A DNA stretch of 16,152 nt, taken from Thermaerobacter marianensis. Its GTDB lineage: Bacteria; Bacillota; Sulfobacillia; DYIH01; DYIG01. Position 1 is the stretch's first letter. Every line of letters starts with the position of its first letter. Position numbers and translations under genes: made by a program. The stretch lies in the NCBI GenBank assembly GCA_020723725.1, contig DYIG01000017.1, positions 1-16,152 on the forward strand. The letters are read 5' to 3'. The notes below the pieces were generated by a model. The model saw only the letters and a program-made list of their open reading frames with translations, searched no databases and was not told where the DNA came from. Of this stretch, positions 7,437-14,069 are shown piece by piece.

Positions 7437-8834
7437 TTATCCTACCATGATCCTTTCTTCCGGCAGACGGATCAGCCGCTGACGCTCCTGCGCCTGCCAG
7501 AGGGCCACAGCAAGGGTGACCGGCCCCACGCGCCCGGCGTACATAACCAAGGCAACAATTACCTTCCCAACAGGGGTGAGTTCCGGGGTAAGTCCGGTTG
7601 ACAGTCCAACCGTTCCGAACGCAGAAGTCGCTTCAAAAAGAATTGAAAGAAAAGGCGCGTTTTCTGTGACACTGAGAATCAAACTAACAATTGTAACCAG
7701 GAAGAGGGAAGAGGCTATGATGGCCAGAGAACGGTCAACTGCCCCGTCTCTAAGCCTGCGCCCGAAAAGTTCCACGTCCCTCTTGCCGCGAATCGTAGAC
7801 CAAACAGACAGGGCAAGCACGCCAAAGGTTGTCGTCTTGACCCCGCCACCCGTCCCACCAGGCGATGCGCCGATAAACATCAACAATACGGTAATAAACA
7901 GGGTAGCCTGTGTCAGCCCGCCCTGAGGGATGCTAAAGTACCCGGCGGTACGAGCGGTGGCGGCTTGAAAGTATGCGTTAAGGACCTTTCCTCCAAGAGA
8001 AAGCGGTCCCAGCGTTTCCGGGTTACGGTATTCAATAACGAATATCACAGCCGCAGGCAAAACGATTAACAACCCGGACAGCAAGAGCACCAGCTTGGTC
8101 TGAAGGGATAGGACGGCACGAATCTTTGTCCGACGCGCCTGGACATACCGGTAAATGTCGTTGATCACAACGAAACCGAGGCCACCCAATATCAACAAAC
8201 CGCTTATGGTTAGTAAGACCACGGGGTCTTCCTTGAAACCCAGGAGACTCGTCGAGAACAGATCGAAACCAGCGTTATTGAACGCGGATACAGCATGGAA
8301 TACCCCAAAATAGAGGGCCTTGTCCGCGGGCAGAATCCCGCTCCACCTGGTGAATAGAACCAGCGCCCCCAGGGCTTCAAAAAACAGTGTAGTCAAAATG
8401 ATGTAACGGACCAGACGCACGACTCCGGACAACTCGATACTCCCCAGGGCCTCCTGCACGACAAGGCGCTCGGGCAGGGTTATCCGCTTACCCCGCAACA
8501 GGGCAATAAGGGTCGTCGCTGTGACAATGCCCAGACCGCCAATCTGCACGAGGAAAAGGATAACCAGCTCCCCAAAAAGACTCCAGGTGCTGGGGGTATC
8601 CACCGTTGTCAAACCAGTCACACAAATCGCCGAGGTGGCGGTAAAAAAAGCGTCTACCAGGGAGACGCGGTCGCCGCTGGCAGACGCTATTGGTAATGAA
8701 AGCAGAATAGTACCTAGGATGACGGCGCCGGCAAACCCCAATACAAGTAGCTTGTGTGGCTGCGGGAGTCTTTGCCCCGTCCACCGCTGGCGGTAAGGAG
8801 CAAACCCCCCTCTACCTGCCGGTTCAGAACTCAT
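7437..8834 (-). CDS. trkH: Trk/Ktr potassium uptake transmembrane subunit
   Basis: 465 residues, an integral membrane K+ transport subunit of the TrkH/KtrB superfamily. The four pore loops expected of the M1-P-M2 repeats are visible with their filter glycines: VTGLTTVD (72-79), AFNNAGFD (184-191), TARTAGYFS (293-301) and SAFGTVGLSTG (404-414). The glycine-rich stretch GASPGGTGGGVKTTT (322-336) matches the intramembrane gate loop of M2C in KtrB-type proteins. Length fits KtrB. Its ATG overlaps the rplT stop as ATGA, so translation is coupled to ribosomal protein L20. The RCK partner is the next gene. The stop TAA is followed by the repeat elements. KtrB is an equally valid name. Confidence 0.94.
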   Translation of the reverse strand: MSSEPAGRGGFAPYRQRWTGQRLPQPHKLLVLGFAGAVILGTILLSLPIASASGDRVSLVDAFFTATSAICVTGLTTVDTPSTWSLFGELVILFLVQIGGLGIVTATTLIALLRGKRITLPERLVVQEALGSIELSGVVRLVRYIILTTLFFEALGALVLFTRWSGILPADKALYFGVFHAVSAFNNAGFDLFSTSLLGFKEDPVVLLTISGLLILGGLGFVVINDIYRYVQARRTKIRAVLSLQTKLVLLLSGLLIVLPAAVIFVIEYRNPETLGPLSLGGKVLNAYFQAATARTAGYFSIPQGGLTQATLFITVLLMFIGASPGGTGGGVKTTTFGVLALSVWSTIRGKRDVELFGRRLRDGAVDRSLAIIASSLFLVTIVSLILSVTENAPFLSILFEATSAFGTVGLSTGLTPELTPVGKVIVALVMYAGRVGPVTLAVALWQAQERQRLIRLPEERIMVG

Positions 8835-9184
8835 AGAGCCTTTTTAGCCACATCCACCAGCTGCCCGAAAGCGCTTGCGTCGTTTATAGCAAGGTCGGCC
8901 AGCATCTTGCGGTTGATGGCAACACCGGCCTTCCTTAAGCCGTTCATCAACCTGTTATAGGTCAACCCGTTAGAACGGGCAGCAGCGTTTATTCGGATGA
9001 TCCACAGACGCCGGAAATCCCTTTTGCGGGCCCGGCGATCGCGGTATGAATACCAGAGGGCCTTGAGTACGGTTTCATTGGTCGGCCGAAATAGCCTGTG
9101 CTTGCCGCCCCAATACCCTTTAGCCAGCTTTAGTATCTTTTTGTGGCGCCGTCGAGTAATGGTACCGCCACGCGCTCTAGCCAT
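8831..9184 (-). CDS. rplT: 50S ribosomal protein L20
   Basis: 117 residues, the normal length. L20 binds 23S rRNA early in 50S assembly and in Bacillota also represses its own operon by binding the infC leader. The sequence is canonical: a basic N-terminal helix (MARARGGTITRRRHKKILKLAKGYWG region), then the globular domain with WIIRINAAARSNGLTY and LADLAINDASAF. Start ATG at 9184 with GGAGGTG 8 nt upstream. It follows rpmI after 30 nt and overlaps trkH by 4 nt. Confidence 0.98.
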   Translation of the reverse strand: MARARGGTITRRRHKKILKLAKGYWGGKHRLFRPTNETVLKALWYSYRDRRARKRDFRRLWIIRINAAARSNGLTYNRLMNGLRKAGVAINRKMLADLAINDASAFGQLVDVAKKAL

Positions 9185-9214
9185 TGAAAATACACCTCCG
9201 AATAACTTCCAGTA

Positions 9215-9412
9215 TCAGGCGTAAGGTAAAAGACGCTTCAACCTTGCCTCTTCGGCGTCATTCACCAAACCAGGCTGCCCCAGGGACCTTTTACGCTTGG
9301 GCGATTTCTTGGTTAGCAAATGGGACCTAAAGGCCTTGTTACGCTTGAACTTACCGCTACCCGTCCTCTTGAACCTCTTGGCGGCGCCGCGGTGCGTCTT
9401 GATCTTTGGCAA
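9215..9412 (-). CDS. rpmI: 50S ribosomal protein L35
   Basis: 65 residues, the usual size. L35 is a small basic 50S protein; KIKTHRGAAKRFKRTGSGKFKR at the N-terminus is diagnostic. Two TTG codons compete for the start. TTG at 9412 gives the family-standard MPKIKTH and lies 8 nt after GGGAGG; TTG at 9418 would add two residues and is only 2 nt from that site. I chose 9412. Second gene of the infC-rpmI-rplT operon, 23 nt after infC. Confidence 0.95.
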   Translation of the reverse strand: MPKIKTHRGAAKRFKRTGSGKFKRNKAFRSHLLTKKSPKRKRSLGQPGLVNDAEEARLKRLLPYA

Positions 9413-9435
9413 TGCCAACGCCTCCCTGCCAAATT

Positions 9436-9960
9436 TTATTGAGCCTGTTTCTGCTGTTTGGGGCTAATTATCATAATCATGTTGCGCCCTTCAATCCGCG
9501 GGTTCATTTCGATGAACCCCAAATCACCGATTCTCTCACAGAGGCGTTTGAGAACCGCCTCGCCCAGATCAGCGTGCACAATTTCCCGGCCTCTGAACAT
9601 GATGGTGCATTTCACCTTGTCTCCGTCCTTCAAAAACCTCTCGGTGCTCCGGACCTTGACTTCAAAATCATGGTCATCAATCCTGGGTCTCATCTTTATT
9701 TCTTTCACATTGATGGTCTTCTGGTTTTTCCTGGCCTCTCTATCACGCTTGGCCTGTTCATATTTGAACTTACCGAAATCCATGATCCGGCAAACCACCG
9801 GATGAGCGCCAGGCGCAACTTCCACCAGGTCCAAACCTCTTTCAGCGGCAATGCGAAGGGCCTCACGCGTGGGCATAATGCCCAACTGTTCCCCTTCAAC
9901 GTCGATAAGCCGCACCTCACGGGCCCTTATTGACTCATTAACCCGCAATTCCTTTTCGAT
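9436..9960 (-). CDS. infC: Translation initiation factor IF-3, likely AUC start
   Basis: IF-3 binds the 30S subunit, prevents joining with 50S and checks the start codon. The N domain reads RVNESIRAREVRLIDVEGEQLG; the linker and C domain include DFGKFKYEQAKRDREARKNQ, IKMRPRIDDHDF and GRNMIMI, all canonical. The frame opens after a TAG with no ATG or GTG before the conserved RVNE. TTG at 9948 has AAGGAA directly against it. ATC at 9960 gives IEKELRVNESIR and lies 8 nt after GGGGAGGT, the best ribosome site in the region, so ATC is the probable start (174 aa). Use of a rare start codon is known for infC (AUU in E. coli), where it lets IF-3 limit its own synthesis. The gene is led by an L20-type leader and a strong promoter. 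Confidence 0.95.
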   Translation of the reverse strand: MEKELRVNESIRAREVRLIDVEGEQLGIMPTREALRIAAERGLDLVEVAPGAHPVVCRIMDFGKFKYEQAKRDREARKNQKTINVKEIKMRPRIDDHDFEVKVRSTERFLKDGDKVKCTIMFRGREIVHADLGEAVLKRLCERIGDLGFIEMNPRIEGRNMIMIISPKQQKQAQ

Positions 9961-10138
9961 AAGCTATTACCTCCCCTCGGAATAAAAACCCAATACACGC
10001 AAAAGGGCGGGCTCCATCGCCCGCCGAAATCAGTCCGAACAGATAAGAACACCAATGTTCATTGGACCGGTTTAATAACCACGGCAACCTTGTCGCCGGG
10101 TGAGAAGCGGGACGCTTCTTCTTATACCCGATTTTCCG
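9961..10138 (-). promoter_or_regulatory. Probable L20-type leader of the infC-rpmI-rplT operon
   Basis: About 178 nt of untranslated leader between the promoter and infC. In transcript order it holds a 7-bp hairpin (10119-10103, AGAAGCG-TCC-CGCTTCT), a stem CGGC/GCCG (10098-10082), a hairpin CCAATG-AA-CATTGG (10065-10052), a longer-range pair CGGTCC (10069-10064) with GGACTG (10036-10031), then a terminator-like hairpin and the infC ribosome site. In Bacillota this position carries an L20-binding leader controlling the operon by attenuation; that identity comes from position and general form, not from a covariance match. Confidence 0.6.
10001..10026 (-). terminator. Attenuator hairpin in the infC leader
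   Basis: The minus strand has a perfect 7-bp GC-rich stem (GGCGGGC 10025-10019 with GCCCGCC 10012-10006), a 6-nt loop, then C and TTTT. It lies 41 nt before the likely infC start, downstream of the long-range GGACTG pairing, so the two foldings could compete as terminator and antiterminator. Confidence 0.65.
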
Positions 10139-10144
10139 GTGATG

Positions 10145-10173
10145 AGTATAACACAGGGCATGGTGACGGTCAA
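10145..10173 (-). promoter_or_regulatory. Strong sigma-A-type promoter of the infC operon
   Basis: TTGACC (10173-10168) and TATACT (10150-10145) on the minus strand are 17 nt apart. Transcription would begin near 10138. The thrS stop codon TGA (10172-10170) lies inside the -35 box, so the promoter is tucked into the very end of thrS. Confidence 0.8.
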
Positions 10174-11948
10174 TTCAACCGCCTTCCCACCGCCTCCTCC
10201 TTAATGCGGGACACAACCTCATCCAGGGGGGCGGCCCCCTCCTCCCCTTTTGCCCGTGAGCGTAACGAGACTTGGCCTGCCTCAGCCTCCCGGTCGCCAA
10301 CTATCAGCATGTATGGAACCTTTTCAACCTGTGCCTGCCGTATTTTATAACCAACCTTCTCGCTGCGTTCATCGAGCTCAGCCCTTAAGCCTGCCTGCTT
10401 TAAACGGCTGGTTACCTCCTTGGCATAGGCAAGATGCCTCTCCGCAATGGGGATTACCCTCGCCTGCACCGGGGCAAGCCATACCGGGAAAGCGCCTGCA
10501 AAATGCTCAACCAAGATCCCGATAAACCTCTCCAAAGAGCCCATTATCGCCCGGTGTATCATCACGGGGCGCTTTTGTTGCCCGTTTTCATCTACATAAG
10601 TTAAGTCAAACCGCTCGGGCATCTGGAAATCGAGCTGGACCGTCGCGCACTGCCAGCGCCGACCCAGCGAATCGAGCACATCGAAATCCAGTTTGGGGCC
10701 GTAGAACGCCCCATCGCCCGGGTTAACCGTGTAAGGTCTGCCCACCGCTTTCAGCGCCTGCACCAGGGATTCCTCGGCCTTATCCCACAAAGCCGGGTCG
10801 CCCATAAAATCCTCCGGACGTGTGGAGAGCTTTATCTCGTAGGACATGCCAAACGTCCCGTATATCTCGTCAACAATCTTGAGGACAGAGTGAATTTCCT
10901 CCTGGATCTGATCCTCCCGCACAAACAGGTGCGCATCGTCCTGCACAAAGCCCCTGACGCGTAATAGCCCGTGCAGGGTTCCGGAGCGCTCAAACCTGGC
11001 CAAGCGCCCGTACTCCGACAGGCGCAGTGGGAGATCCCGGTACGAACGAATACCGGTAGAGTAGATTAAGCAATGCGCCGGGCAGTTCATGGGTTTGACA
11101 GCAAAATGCTCATCCTCTTTATCTATAAAATACATATTTTCGCGGTAGTGATTGTAATGGCCGGAACGGTGCCAGAGCTTAACGTCCATGATGCTGGGTG
11201 TGGCCACCTCGCGGTACCCGTAGCGCTCCTGGATCCCCTGGGAGAATTGGACCAGGGTGTTGTAAACCACCAACCCGCGGGGGTGCCAGAAGGCGAACCC
11301 TGGTGCCTCCTCCCGGAAACTGAATAGATCCAGTTCCGGACCCAGCTTGCGATGATCACGGCGTTTGGCCTCCTCACGCTGCCACAGAAACTGTTCGAGC
11401 TCCTCTTTGGAGGTAAAAGAGGTCCCGTAAATACGCTGCAGCATTGGCCTCTTCTCATCACCGCGCCAGTATGCACCAGCCACGCTGAGGAGTTTGAATG
11501 CCTTGATACGTTTGGTAGACGGCACGTGCGGACCACGGCAGAGGTCGACAAATTCCCCCTGGCGGTAAATGCTTATCTCTGAATCCGGCGGCAGGTCTTC
11601 GATCAATTCCAGCTTATAAGGTTCATTGAGTTCCCGAAAGAGGTTAAGGGCTTCATCCCGGGTCAAGACCTCCCGTTCAATGGGCAGGTTTTCCTTAATG
11701 ATGTTTTTCATCTCGGCTTCTATGCGCTCAAGGTCTTCCGGGGTGATCGCCTGGGGGGAATCAATATCGTAATAGAAACCATCCTCAATAGCCGGTCCAA
11801 TGGCCAAGCGGGCCTCGGGGAAAACCCGCTTGACTGCCTGCGCCAGGATATGCGCGGTGCTGTGCCGGTATATCTCCCGCCCCTCCGGGTTAGAAAAGTC
11901 AAAAGATTGAATGGAGCCATCGGCAAGCTTTACAGAGAATTCAGCCAT
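10170..11948 (-). CDS. thrS: Threonyl-tRNA synthetase lacking the TGS domain
   Basis: 592 residues; charges tRNA-Thr in the cytosol. The editing domain is present: HSTAH (29-33), FYYDID and the CRGPH motif (Cys137, His141). The class II core has MNCPAH (Zn-ligand Cys289), RVRGFVQDDAH (330-340, Zn-ligand His340), the CATVQLDFQMPERF segment and HRAIMGSLERF with the third zinc His. The C-terminal anticodon-binding domain follows. Bacterial ThrRS usually has about 640 residues with an N-terminal TGS domain of about 60; here the protein begins MAEFSVKLADGSIQ and enters the editing domain within 30 residues. ATG at 11987 is in frame but lies inside the promoter -10, so ATG at 11948 (AGGGG about 11 nt upstream) is the start. 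Only about 30 nt of leader remain, leaving no room for a T-box. Confidence 0.96.
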   Translation of the reverse strand: MAEFSVKLADGSIQSFDFSNPEGREIYRHSTAHILAQAVKRVFPEARLAIGPAIEDGFYYDIDSPQAITPEDLERIEAEMKNIIKENLPIEREVLTRDEALNLFRELNEPYKLELIEDLPPDSEISIYRQGEFVDLCRGPHVPSTKRIKAFKLLSVAGAYWRGDEKRPMLQRIYGTSFTSKEELEQFLWQREEAKRRDHRKLGPELDLFSFREEAPGFAFWHPRGLVVYNTLVQFSQGIQERYGYREVATPSIMDVKLWHRSGHYNHYRENMYFIDKEDEHFAVKPMNCPAHCLIYSTGIRSYRDLPLRLSEYGRLARFERSGTLHGLLRVRGFVQDDAHLFVREDQIQEEIHSVLKIVDEIYGTFGMSYEIKLSTRPEDFMGDPALWDKAEESLVQALKAVGRPYTVNPGDGAFYGPKLDFDVLDSLGRRWQCATVQLDFQMPERFDLTYVDENGQQKRPVMIHRAIMGSLERFIGILVEHFAGAFPVWLAPVQARVIPIAERHLAYAKEVTSRLKQAGLRAELDERSEKVGYKIRQAQVEKVPYMLIVGDREAEAGQVSLRSRAKGEEGAAPLDEVVSRIKEEAVGRRLN

Positions 11949-11985
11949 TGTCAGCACAACCCCTGAAATCGGATTTACCGCAGTC

Positions 11986-12014
11986 ATTGTATTTTCTCAA
12001 GGATTGACTGTCAA
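11986..12014 (-). promoter_or_regulatory. Near-consensus sigma-A-type promoter of thrS
   Basis: TTGACA (12014-12009) and TACAAT (11991-11986) are 17 nt apart on the minus strand, immediately behind the stop of the upstream gene. Transcription would start near 11979, downstream of the ATG at 11987, which rules that codon out for transcripts from this promoter. Confidence 0.8.
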
Positions 12015-12031
12015 ACTAAGAACCCTCCAAG

Positions 12032-12547
12032 TTAACTGGCGCTGAGTATCTCAAATTTACGCTCGGACCTTCCAAAGTCAAGGACCACAACACGGCCCGG
12101 TTTGAATTCCACCTCCGATTCGAAGTTGAAAGCGGAGTCATTTGACTCATAGAGCCTGGCTTTGAGGTGATATTTCCCGGGTTTCACCCCGAGTTCTTCA
12201 AAGGCGACGGAAGGCCAGTCGTGTTGCAACCCTCCTGGGGTGTAGCTCCTGTCAAGGAGGGTCTCTCCCGAAAGCTCTATAACCAAGCGGACCGGGAAGC
12301 GCTCACGGGAGCAAATCTTATCCGTGCGCATATGGTCAGGCATGTTCTTCTTTTCCTCTTCTGTCGCATCGCGGCACCCCTCAACGATCTGACCCGGGTG
12401 CCGGAAACTCACCCTGAGCATGGATAAGCCGTCAGAAGAGTACCTATAGGGCAACGCTGACAACCAAGCCGTGCCGATGACAACCATAGCCACGAGAAAC
12501 CACACAACAGTCCGGCCCGCGAATGTCTTATCCCTTTGATCAAACAA
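12032..12547 (-). CDS. Membrane-anchored protein of unknown function in the respiratory block
   Basis: 171 residues, not recognised. Residues about 11-33 form one transmembrane segment (VVWFLVAMVVIGTAWLSALP), with a short charged cytoplasmic tail before it; the rest is probably outside the membrane and looks beta-rich (alternating strands such as PVRLVIELSG, GKYHLKARLYE, GRVVVLDFG). Two cysteines, Cys58 and Cys79, flank a charged stretch with His and Met (MPDHMR) and could form a disulfide or bind metal. The start is TTG at 12547 with GGGGTGAT upstream. It follows the cytochrome b fusion by 6 nt, so the two are almost surely cotranscribed, which suggests an accessory role in the same electron-transfer complex. 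No family is assigned. Confidence 0.75.
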   Translation of the reverse strand: MFDQRDKTFAGRTVVWFLVAMVVIGTAWLSALPYRYSSDGLSMLRVSFRHPGQIVEGCRDATEEEKKNMPDHMRTDKICSRERFPVRLVIELSGETLLDRSYTPGGLQHDWPSVAFEELGVKPGKYHLKARLYESNDSAFNFESEVEFKPGRVVVLDFGRSERKFEILSAS

Positions 12548-12553
12548 CTGGTA

Positions 12554-13786
12554 TCACCCCGTACCCCGCATCTCATGTTTGCCGGGATCCGACTTGGACG
12601 CGATTTCCCGTATTAGTGCCCGCAGTGCGGCAATTTCACCAGCACCGGCCCCCAGCGTAAATATACCGTTGCCTTCGGAAGGGTTGACTTCCCAAACACT
12701 CGTGGAGCGCAAACGGGGGTGGCGGCTGCCTTCAAGCCTCTGCTCCATCCATTGATTGCCCAGCCTGTAGACGCCGCCTTCAGCGGGGCACCCAACCAAC
12801 AGCACACCATCCGCGCCTGCAAGCAGACCGTATTCAGCCAGGAATGGGTGTACCGTAGCAATGCACGGCACGGTAATGTTGGCTACCCCTGCCAGCCCGT
12901 CAATAGCCCCCGCCTGCCCGCCGGCAGACGCTTGGCAGGACAGGACCAAGACCCGTACCCCCCCGGAAGGCAATGCCCTAATCCTTTCCTCAATAGCGGG
13001 TTGCAGCGTGCGAAGGGAGAGACCATCCATTTCAATGGCCCCGCTGTTACAAGCCCCTACGCAAGCCCCGCACCTTGCGCAACCATCCGCTTTGACCACG
13101 GCCTCCTCAGCAAAAGGGGCGCCATCTGTCCGCGGGCGCATTACTATGCCATCGTAAGGGCAGTCCTCATAACACTGGCGACAGCCATTGCAAAAGTCCA
13201 GGTTTACAATCGGGGCAGGCGTAGCCCTCCTCCGCAACCAATACGGCAGGGTGAAAACCACCAGAAACCCGATGCCAAACAGCGTCAGCGCCCCAACAGG
13301 CCCGATTATCTGCTGCGCCGGGACCCAGAACAGGTAAAACAAATCCAGATTAACCTGAGTTGGGATGGCATCCAGATCAGCCTGAAGGTTGCTCTTCGCC
13401 GGCCAAACCACGGACACCAGGGCGGTGAGGATTAAAGTGGCATACAAAAGGGGTTTAGGAGGCGCCAGACGCGGACGTGCCACCCGGTTGACATGTAGCC
13501 ATACAAAAACCAGTATCCCTATGGCCGCCATTATATGAAAGAACAACATGATGAAGAAAAGCATGTTGGACATCGAGGACTGGCTCAAGAGTGACCTTGA
13601 TAACGGTTCACCAAAGATCGGAAGGATATCTAAAGCTCGAAAGAGCTCCCGGGCAATAATCTGTGCCTGCTGGTCCCAAACAAGGAAATACCCCGTCAGC
13701 CCTTCCGCCAGGGATATGCCCACAAGGATAACACCTGTCAACCAGGCCAGGGTGACATTGCCGCCAAAACGCCCGTTTAGTAGCAT
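12554..13786 (-). CDS. Downstream open part: cytochrome b helices, ferredoxin and MvhD-like domains
   Basis: 410 residues from the first ATG after the TAG (13786). That ATG is Met94 of the full gene, so a product started here would lack the first transmembrane helix and both heme ligands of helix B (His76, His90). No convincing ribosome site precedes it, which argues that it is not an independent gene. The segment keeps helix D with His84 and His98 (local numbers), two CxxCxxCxxxC clusters at 199-209 and 236-246, and the MvhD-like end with VLVLSCQ, VPCIATVHP and VGCPAEGG. See the combined entry for function. Confidence 0.8.
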   Translation of the reverse strand: MLLNGRFGGNVTLAWLTGVILVGISLAEGLTGYFLVWDQQAQIIARELFRALDILPIFGEPLSRSLLSQSSMSNMLFFIMLFFHIMAAIGILVFVWLHVNRVARPRLAPPKPLLYATLILTALVSVVWPAKSNLQADLDAIPTQVNLDLFYLFWVPAQQIIGPVGALTLFGIGFLVVFTLPYWLRRRATPAPIVNLDFCNGCRQCYEDCPYDGIVMRPRTDGAPFAEEAVVKADGCARCGACVGACNSGAIEMDGLSLRTLQPAIEERIRALPSGGVRVLVLSCQASAGGQAGAIDGLAGVANITVPCIATVHPFLAEYGLLAGADGVLLVGCPAEGGVYRLGNQWMEQRLEGSRHPRLRSTSVWEVNPSEGNGIFTLGAGAGEIAALRALIREIASKSDPGKHEMRGTG

Positions 13787-13831
13787 CCTGACGGCATGTA
13801 TAACGGCAAAAAGGAGCAGACCGTCGGAAGC

Positions 13832-14065
13832 CTACCTATGAATTGACCTCATAAAGCTCCCGGGTATGGATTTCTCTAGAGCGGCAACTGAATTGTAGGA
13901 CATCTCCGGCCCGATGCGGTAAAAGATAAAAACGTATATCCCGCTTAAGAACACGAGGGCCAGCATTACGGAGGCAATCGCCCCTGTGTGGTACATGGGA
14001 TTAAGCCGACTGCCAATCCCGCGGTTGATTAAACCGTCAACATAAGTAAGTAGGCGTTTAAACAT
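13832..14065 (-). CDS. Upstream fragment: cytochrome b N-terminus ending at the TAG
   Basis: 77 residues ending at the amber codon. It contains the amphipathic N-terminal helix (MFKRLLTYVDGLINR), the first transmembrane helix (about 26-50, starting at HTGAIASV) and the start of helix B through the heme ligand His76. On its own it could not hold heme b. GTG at 14077 is an alternative start, overlapping the Sco gene's stop; ATG 14065 has the better-placed ribosome site and gives the usual cytochrome b N-terminus. Confidence 0.75.
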   Translation of the reverse strand: MFKRLLTYVDGLINRGIGSRLNPMYHTGAIASVMLALVFLSGIYVFIFYRIGPEMSYNSVAALEKSIPGSFMRSIHR

Positions 14066-14069
14066 GGAA

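Larger units (their letters stand above)
12554..14065 (-). pseudogene. Cytochrome b / 2x[4Fe-4S] / MvhD-like fusion with one in-frame TAG
   Basis: Read as one gene from ATG 14065 (AGGTGG 8 nt upstream) to TGA 12554, it encodes 503 positions with a TAG at codon 78 (13834-13832). The cytochrome b part has both heme pairs at the usual 14-residue spacing: His76/His90 on helix B and His177/His191 on helix D. About three more helices follow (206-277), as in the C-terminal half of cytochrome b. Then come two ferredoxin clusters (Cys292, 295, 298, 302 and 329, 332, 335, 339) and a C-terminal MvhD/FlpD-like domain with fewer cysteines than usual (Cys377, 401, 426). It would carry electrons between the quinone pool and a cytoplasmic partner. 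The TAG sits two residues after the first heme His, where relatives have Trp or Tyr. The frame is otherwise intact on both sides, so this is a recent nonsense change, a sequence error or read-through. Confidence 0.8.

Noticed and set aside
11949..11987. Longer thrS start at 11987
   Set aside because: This ATG is inside the -10 box TACAAT, so the transcript from that promoter would begin after it; it also has no good ribosome site.
11949..12031. T-box riboswitch ahead of thrS
   Set aside because: The leader is only about 30 nt and shows no T-box sequence or specifier stem.
12719..13435. 238-codon open frame on the plus strand
   Set aside because: It lies entirely opposite the cytochrome b/ferredoxin gene, whose domains are clear; the plus-strand translation is Pro/Arg/Gln-rich with no family features.
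13832..13834. Reading the TAG as pyrrolysine
   Set aside because: Cytochrome b is not a known Pyl protein, no Pyl genes are in the window, and TAG ends pepA and the oxidase gene normally. Left only as part of the read-through question.
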